23,947 nt of DNA, from contig QJNS01000494.1 of the NCBI GenBank assembly GCA_004154925.1, forward strand, positions 1 to 23,947, written 5' to 3'. Origin of the DNA: Monosporascus cannonballus. Lineage: Eukaryota; Ascomycota; Sordariomycetes; Xylariales. This document shows, one piece after another, positions 19,112-23,947 of the stretch (the stretch's first letter is position 1; the number at the start of each line of letters is the position of its first letter). A program made the position numbers and the translations under genes. Under the pieces are notes generated by a model. It had not been told where the DNA came from, made no database searches, and saw nothing but the letters and a program-made list of their open reading frames with translations.

Positions 19112-20284
19112 TCATCTCCCTCCTCGACAACCTCCAGGACCCCAGGGTCGCTGGTTGACGCCGAACTCCGCTCTCTCTCCGTCTCCCATATCTGCTACTG
19201 GCGCTCTCCCCACGCCCGCATCGTCGCTGCCGGCACCGCCGCCGCCCACGAAGAGTTCATCGTCGTCTTGACGGTCCCGCTGAGTCCTCTCCTGGACGCC
19301 GCACTCGACTATCTTAAGAAACGGACTCAGAGTCTGTCTGAGTGCCTGGTTCTGGTGCTGGACGCGCACGAGCTCCTGGCGCGTAGCCTGCAGCTGGGCC
19401 GTCAGCTCTTCGTTGGCGGCAGTGAGCCTCTGGACCACTTCAGCGCGGCGGGCGCGGCTTGCCCGGGCGGCGATTCTGTTACGCTCGCGACGCTCAGCCA
19501 TGCGCCTCTCCGACCATGCGTCGTTGTACTCCCGACACCGCTGCTGCTCGCCCTCCGACATGTCCGCCGTGATGATCATCGGTTGCGACCCTTCTCTGTC
19601 TTCGCGGCGTCGGCCTGCCAGACGATCGGCGGGATCTCTGCGTCCGCGGCGTCGGCCTGTCGGTCGAGGGGCGGGACTGCTGTCGTCATCAGGGGCTGTA
19701 GTTGTCGGGTGTAGCATGGGTGCGGGAACGCCAGTAGCAGGGGTAGTGGGCTGGTGGAGAGCGGGCGCGGGGAGGGGGGCGGGGAGGTGGAAGTCGGTAG
19801 AAGACGGTGTGGGGCCAAGTCCGGCCAGGGTGAGCGGGTTCGGGCGGCTGGCGGTACCAGTGGTGTTGTCGAGGGTCTGAAAGTCAAAGCTTAGACCCTC
19901 CTGCCGCTGGTAGTTGCTCTGCTGCCGCCAAACCTGCTGGCGCTGTTCACCCTGGCTGTCGCGAGCTTGGCCTCCGGTAAAGGGTGGTGGAGGGAAAGGT
20001 CGGGCTCTGGGCTGGAGGCCCGGGATACCCGAAGGGACGTCGCTCGCTCGGTGCTGCCTGATGTTACGGGCACAAGTAGCGATGCCGGTGTCCCTGTCGC
20101 TGGCAGATGGGGTGTCCCAGGCCTCTCGCATGCCCTGCAACTGGGCAGGCCGCGCCGCGTTCGCCATGCTGCCGGCATTGGTGGTAGCAGCATGGCGAGC
20201 AGCGTAGCAGGCCGAGCAGTTGCAGGGCATGCCCAGCTGATGGTAGCCGGAGCAGGTGGGGGTCGCCTTTCCTTCTGGTGCCAT
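19112..20284 (-). CDS. bZIP transcription factor
   Basis: Single exon of 390 residues from ATG at 20284. The basic region (about 258-281) holds N269-R-I-A-A-R-A-S-R277, the bZIP signature Asn-x7-Arg that contacts DNA. A leucine-zipper heptad follows, with Leu at 287, 294 and 315 and Thr/Val at 301/308. The zipper helix continues to about residue 318 (QALRQTL). The N-terminus carries a cysteine group, C11, C21, C23 and C26 (PCNCSACY), which is not part of the standard fold. Residues 90-210 are Pro/Ser/Thr-rich and probably disordered. The tail is acidic, then Gly-rich, to the stop at 19112. Subfamily cannot be set with confidence; target genes are unknown. A G-quadruplex-rich repeat lies just past the stop. 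Confidence 0.85.
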   Translation of the reverse strand: MAPEGKATPTCSGYHQLGMPCNCSACYAARHAATTNAGSMANAARPAQLQGMREAWDTPSASDRDTGIATCARNIRQHRASDVPSGIPGLQPRARPFPPPPFTGGQARDSQGEQRQQVWRQQSNYQRQEGLSFDFQTLDNTTGTASRPNPLTLAGLGPTPSSTDFHLPAPLPAPALHQPTTPATGVPAPMLHPTTTAPDDDSSPAPRPTGRRRGRRDPADRLAGRRREDREGSQPMIITADMSEGEQQRCREYNDAWSERRMAERRERNRIAARASRARRAEVVQRLTAANEELTAQLQATRQELVRVQHQNQALRQTLSPFLKIVECGVQERTQRDRQDDDELFVGGGGAGSDDAGVGRAPVADMGDGERAEFGVNQRPWGPGGCRGGR

Positions 20285-21056
20285 GGTTGGTGTGGTGTTG
20301 TGGTGGTGTTGTTGATGTCGCTAACAATTTATTTTTCTGGTTTATATGTCGCTGTGTTCGCTGAGCTTGTGATGTCTCTGTGTCTGTGCTCTCTATTGCT
20401 GTGATGTCTTTCGAAAAGGAGAGATGTTGGGCTGCATCGCTCGCTCTTTTTATAGTTTTTTGGGCATTGGGGAACGCCTTCAGGGATTACAAGGTAAGCA
20501 CCCCGATTCAGTTCATTCCATGATCATCTACTAACCATGTGTCCAGGGCAAACGCAACATTCTCCTCTGTGGCAGTTAGGAGACATGACCGACGGGTATT
20601 CGGCACCGCGTTCTGGTAAGAGCTCGGCCTCTGGTTCGTTGGTTCAGGGCTGATGATGTGTCATGAGGAATGACTTCAGACGAGCCGTCCCGTAGAACCT
20701 CCTAACGGCCTTGGTTTGTCGACCAACTCAACCTCAGAAATAAAGACTGTTATTGTTACTACCATGATTCACCTTGTTTGCGAAAAGAAACGCTGCAGGT
20801 TACCTAGTCTATGAGACTGAGTATGGACTTGGCCCAATACTCGAACTTGTTATTCCCCGAGATTAACTGTATGATAGGGACAGCGAAGGCTCGTCAGAGC
20901 GGCAAGTTGCGGGTCGTCCAATGTTTCCTACATTCTAATCACTTTGGGGATCGTAGCATGTTTGCCAGGCCGTCTCTTGCCCCAGGCCGAACAGCCGGTT
21001 TTGGCCAGTCTCGCCTAGCGCGCTATCAGGGAGGGTAATGGCGATTTTTCGTCGAC
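20285..21056. other. bZIP promoter and flank, without a secure gene
   Basis: This lies 5' of the minus-strand bZIP gene. It contains a short possible plus-strand spliced transcript (see 20423-20650) and a 76-codon open frame at 20811-21038 with no recognisable motif. Confidence 0.45.
20423..20650 (+). other. Possible small spliced ORF divergent from bZIP
   Basis: A well-formed intron lies at 20494-20546: AAG|GTAAGC donor, CTACTAAC branch at 20528-20535, CAG acceptor, 53 nt. Splicing it joins an ATG at about 20424 (MLGCIARSFYSFLG...) to a frame that continues to a TGA near 20650, giving about 58 residues. A second possible intron (donor GTAAGA at 20616, acceptor CTCAG ending 20737) would give a different end. 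The peptide has no recognisable family, so it may be a non-coding or upstream RNA. Existence is uncertain. Confidence 0.25.
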
Positions 21057-21604
21057 TTAATGCTTTTCAAGTCTCAAAATCAGGTCCCCCGAGGTCGCGT
21101 TTAATGATGATGTGAGCTCCGCTCGCAAGTTGTATGGGGCTGTGCACCATTTTACGGGCGGCACCTTCTCGTCAAAGACAGCAATAGGGAGCAGAGTCTC
21201 CTGAAGAGTCTCGCTTTCCTTGCCATCCTGATTGTCGATGGTCCAAACCCAGCGCCACTTCTCCTTCTTGCTCCTGGTGCCCTTTCGGGCGCCCTTGGGC
21301 CGCGGCAAGCGGACGAGTGGCGTCTCTGTGATATCCAGCGCCGTTATACACCGACGCATCTCCTTGGAAAGCCTCAAGTTCTGTCCCCCGTTGCGGGTCC
21401 CGTTGCGGGTCCCGTCGCAGGGGTAGCCAGGCGAGGTCCAGCACCATCTTGGAGTTTTCGGCGGTTGGCGGCGGGTGTATAGGCGATGCTTCCTCCATGG
21501 ACGCTTCGATGTGCGACCTCGTATACTACTCCGTAATAATGGTCTGCGTCAGGCGCGAACGAGGTAAGGGTAACTGCCGCTAGTGCTTTCTTGGTTGGTT
21601 ATTC
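21057..21604 (-). pseudogene. Open stretch of uncertain coding status
   Basis: On the minus strand one frame is open for about 180 codons, from just after a TAA near 21604 to a stop at 21057, but its first ATG comes only near residue 84 (EMRRCITALDITETPLVRLPRPKG). A second frame is open from ATG 21498 (MEEASPIHPPPTAENSK) to 21172. The two frames overlap across a 12-bp direct repeat (about 21388-21420), and I found no usable intron linking them. It may be a gene fragment, a frame-shifted gene or chance. No family is recognised. Confidence 0.25.
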
Positions 21605-22033
21605 CCTAACGTTGGTCTCGCCCGCCGTAATAACTGCGCACGGACGAGGAGAGGAGCAACTTGTGCCTTAGTCGAAACCGCTTGGGAAGGCATTACCCCG
21701 AACTGATGCCCCGAAAACAAAACTGCGCACCAAGACGTCGCCGCCGACGGAGCCATAGGGCTTCGGCCATATGCAACTCACGACGCAGCAGCCACAAATG
21801 AGAGAGCTCCGAGGCTCAGGATGTCCGACCAACCGACCAACCACGCCACGTCGCCACCCATTGTTCAAATTATCGGCCTGCAGCAATGGTACCGCCTATT
21901 TTGCTATAATCCAGATGTCCCGTACTTCCATCCAGTTTTAAGTTATTCCTTCGTGTCATGGTAAAGATGAATGCTTAACGCATGGCTATTTTCCTAAAGG
22001 CGCTCGTTCATTACGATTACCTAAGATGACCCC
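21605..22033. other. Gene-free spacer before the transposon
   Basis: No convincing ORF, RNA gene or repeat is seen. The transposon's matched inverted repeat begins at 22034. Confidence 0.5.
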
Positions 22034-22067
22034 CCCATCCGCGCTCCACCCCATCAACGCTCCACCC
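22034..22067 (+). repeat. Left terminal inverted repeat of the pogo-type transposon
   Basis: The first 27 bases match the right end exactly; then T pairs with G, and six further bases match (CCACCC). A run of C immediately to the left (22030-22036) makes the true outer border uncertain. Confidence 0.85.
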
Positions 22068-22146
22068 AATTTTGAAGCCATTGCCACAACAACCTCTCCA
22101 TTCAAATAATAATATCTTAACAGCCACTTCATCAATTGATTCCATA

Positions 22147-23765
22147 CTAAGTAGACCGTATAATGATGCAATCCGCTTCCACCTCGCTATTTTCGTCGTT
22201 TCCGGAAGGCTCGGTTTCCTGTTGATTTTGCCGAGTGACGGTGGAGCGTCTTTTCGCAGGGGCCTTCCGCCCTACCTTTACCTTCCTAACCGAAATCATT
22301 TTCACGAAGCCCTTATTAGGTTCGGGCTGCACCTTCCCACACTTTTTAGGCTTCGCTTTTTTAAGGGCTGCAGTTATTTGCCTGTTGAGAACCTCGGTGG
22401 CAAAAAGTTTGGCGGTTTTATCGTTGAGGGCTTTGGCGAATTTGCGGAACAAGAGACGTACGGTAGGATTCCCGTAAACTGGATCAACCTGTACCAGGGC
22501 TTTTTCGATCCGAATTAATTCCCTAGATGATTTAGGTGTTTTAATACTTAAAGCAGCCATTTGGGATAAAAAGTCAGGTCGTTCTGGGGTAAAAATTAAT
22601 TTCCGGATAAGTACATTTGTTATCCCCCCCCCTTCCCTAACGTACTTATTATTTAACATTTTCGCCTTATTAATAAGACGCAAACCTGTTACTTTTTAAC
22701 CTTTTATGATATATTCCGAAATTATCATAACCTTTTGCCATGCCTTCGCGAACGCCCAAAAGAAGTCGGTTTTATCTGTAGCCTTAAAAGCCCGCCCGTA
22801 ATAGCGTTCGCGGAACCAGTAGCGGTACCTCCGCTTTAAGGTGGCAAATACACTTACGTCAAAAGGCTGGAAAATATGGGAAATATAAATAGGCAGGAAA
22901 ATAATATATATCTTATTTTAAAAGTATATCCATATAAATTCCTCGGTAATATAGCTTTTATGGCCGTTAATTACTAATAGCTTTTATTCGTCCGGGTCTT
23001 CGGGCTTAATATGGAGAATAAAAACTTCGCGAAGTTATTTTAAGCCGATTTCGTTATTCGTTTAGCCGTTCTTTAACGTGGTAAAGTATTAGCTTTCGTA
23101 TGCTTTATCGTCCGAATTAAGGAACTATTGTTATTATACGTTAATGCTGCTAAAGATTACGAAAAGCGGTAGTAATTACCCGTTAATATTAACATAGGCG
23201 ATTATAGTAATTTACCCCTTTTTAAAGGCATCCTTTAAGAAGATACTTTTCCTAAAGGCTTTTCCAAGGACGAAACAATTTTCGCCTATATTTTCCATTA
23301 TTCCGATTTTATCCGCATTAAATCGGTTCCTTTATTTGATAACCTTAATTTCCGGCAGGGAAAAACGTCTAAATAAAACGTTAATAAAAGCCGGAAAAAT
23401 ATTATTTAAATATTTATAATTAATAAATTTGCCTTTAATAATCCTAATTCCAGGATGGCGACGTAAAAATCGGGTTACTTAATTTTTTCTTAAGCGTTTA
23501 AGGCTGCCGTTATTAATTAGGAAGCGTTATACGTATAAACGGAATTGCGAATAGGATAACGCATACCCCAATTAACCTTATACGATAACTTAACGGGCTA
23601 AAGCTTCCTCCTGGATTCATAATAACTTTTGACGACTTTTATCGAATTTTTCTTTCGTCCGTACACCTTGGATGCGGCGTGAGATATATCTTTTATCAAC
23701 CTGGTAGCCCTTAAAGGCTGAACGCAGGGACCTCCTACGTGTTATCTCGTTAATCGCCTGCGCCG
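22147..23765 (-). pseudogene. Inactivated pogo/Fot1-like transposase
   Basis: The protein reads on the minus strand and is interrupted by stops. Near 23640-23765 the frame gives an N-terminal helix-turn-helix of the CENP-B/psq type (AQAINEITRRRSLRSAFKGY, then RRIQGV). Near 23300-23340 a segment (NRFNADKIGIMENIGENCFV) resembles the conserved motif around the first catalytic Asp of Fot1-type transposases, directly after an in-frame TAA (23334-23332). The C-terminal part is open from about 22683 to 22147 and contains the typical tail (NNKYVREGGGITNVLI, then PDFLSQMAAL and LLFRKFAKALNDKTAKLF). The stop and the TpA-rich composition fit RIP-type C-to-T change. It cannot be active as it stands. Confidence 0.8.
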
Positions 23766-23913
23766 CACGGAATTAAGCTAAGGGCTACATATCGTTCGAA
23801 AGCGCAGATTTTTCTGAAGAAGAAGATAATTTTTTCAATTTTTTAAAGCGTTGTTGAGAAGCTTTTTATATGGAAAGAAATCAGTAAGTGGATCGACGCG
23901 CAACGCGGTTATG

Positions 23914-23947
23914 GGGTGGCGCGTTGATGGGGTGGAGCGCGGATGGG
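23914..23947 (-). repeat. Right terminal inverted repeat of the pogo-type transposon (cut by window edge)
   Basis: Reverse complement of the left repeat, reading CCCATCCGCGCTCC from 23947 backwards. The window ends inside or exactly at this repeat. Confidence 0.85.

Larger units (their letters stand above)
22034..23947. mobile_element. RIP-degraded pogo/Fot1-type DNA transposon (right end at window edge)
   Basis: The left repeat starts at 22034 (CCCATCCGCGCTCCACCCCA). The same sequence is found inverted at the window's last bases, 23947 back to 23914, with 33 of 34 positions matching. The right tip may lie just beyond the window, so the target duplication cannot be read. Inside is a minus-strand transposase of the CENP-B/pogo group. 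Much of 22700-23700 is AT-rich, almost free of CpA and rich in TpA, the signature of RIP. Confidence 0.85.

Noticed and set aside
22072..22518. 148-codon plus-strand open frame in the transposon
   Set aside because: Antisense shadow of the minus-strand transposase C-terminus.

Overview
The window looks like nuclear DNA of a filamentous ascomycete, probably a Sordariomycete. The evidence is GC-rich protein genes broken by short introns (51-187 bp) with GTGAGT/GTAAGT donors and CTAAC branch sites, long gene-poor AT-rich stretches, and transposon copies degraded in a pattern like repeat-induced point mutation (RIP).

Layout. (1) 308-2526, minus: four-exon IlvD/Edd dehydratase, closest to the sugar-acid dehydratase clade. 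(2) 3088-4256, minus: three-exon protein with an R3H-associated region and a C-terminal R3H domain. (3) 5535-6071: non-autonomous element with 28/29-bp terminal inverted repeats and a 5-bp target duplication. (4) 6256-7388, minus: three-exon seven-helix PQ-loop protein, divergent from (5) 8386-9852, plus: intronless WRAP53/TCAB1/Swt21-like WD40 protein. (6) 10218-13092, minus: 932-residue protein with a degenerate XPF-like nuclease fold and a terminal helix-hairpin-helix, a candidate Zip2/SHOC1-type meiotic protein. (7) 14954-15645, plus: four-helix MARVEL-like protein. (8) about 16890-18760: a non-coding tandem array of exon-like and intron-like units, preceded by a TATA box and followed by G-quadruplex repeats. 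(9) 19112-20284, minus: bZIP transcription factor, with a possible small spliced transcript diverging from its promoter. (10) 22034 to the window end: RIP-degraded pogo/Fot1-type transposon with a dead transposase.

The conserved genes look like unrelated housekeeping or developmental genes rather than a pathway cluster. They cover RNA biology (R3H, WRAP53-like), recombination (XPF-like), membrane proteins (PQ-loop, MARVEL) and carbon or amino-acid metabolism (IlvD/Edd).

The most unusual region is the array at 17.4-18.7 kb. About ten 61-69 nt exon-like segments of related sequence are repeated. Most are separated by 47-98 nt intron-like segments that keep a donor and usually a branch site and an acceptor. 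At two consecutive junctions the intron-like part is missing with near-exact edges. No reading frame is conserved, so a repetitive spliced non-coding RNA, or a decayed array of exon-intron duplications, is the best explanation I can offer from sequence alone. All splice models here are read by eye and have no transcript support.
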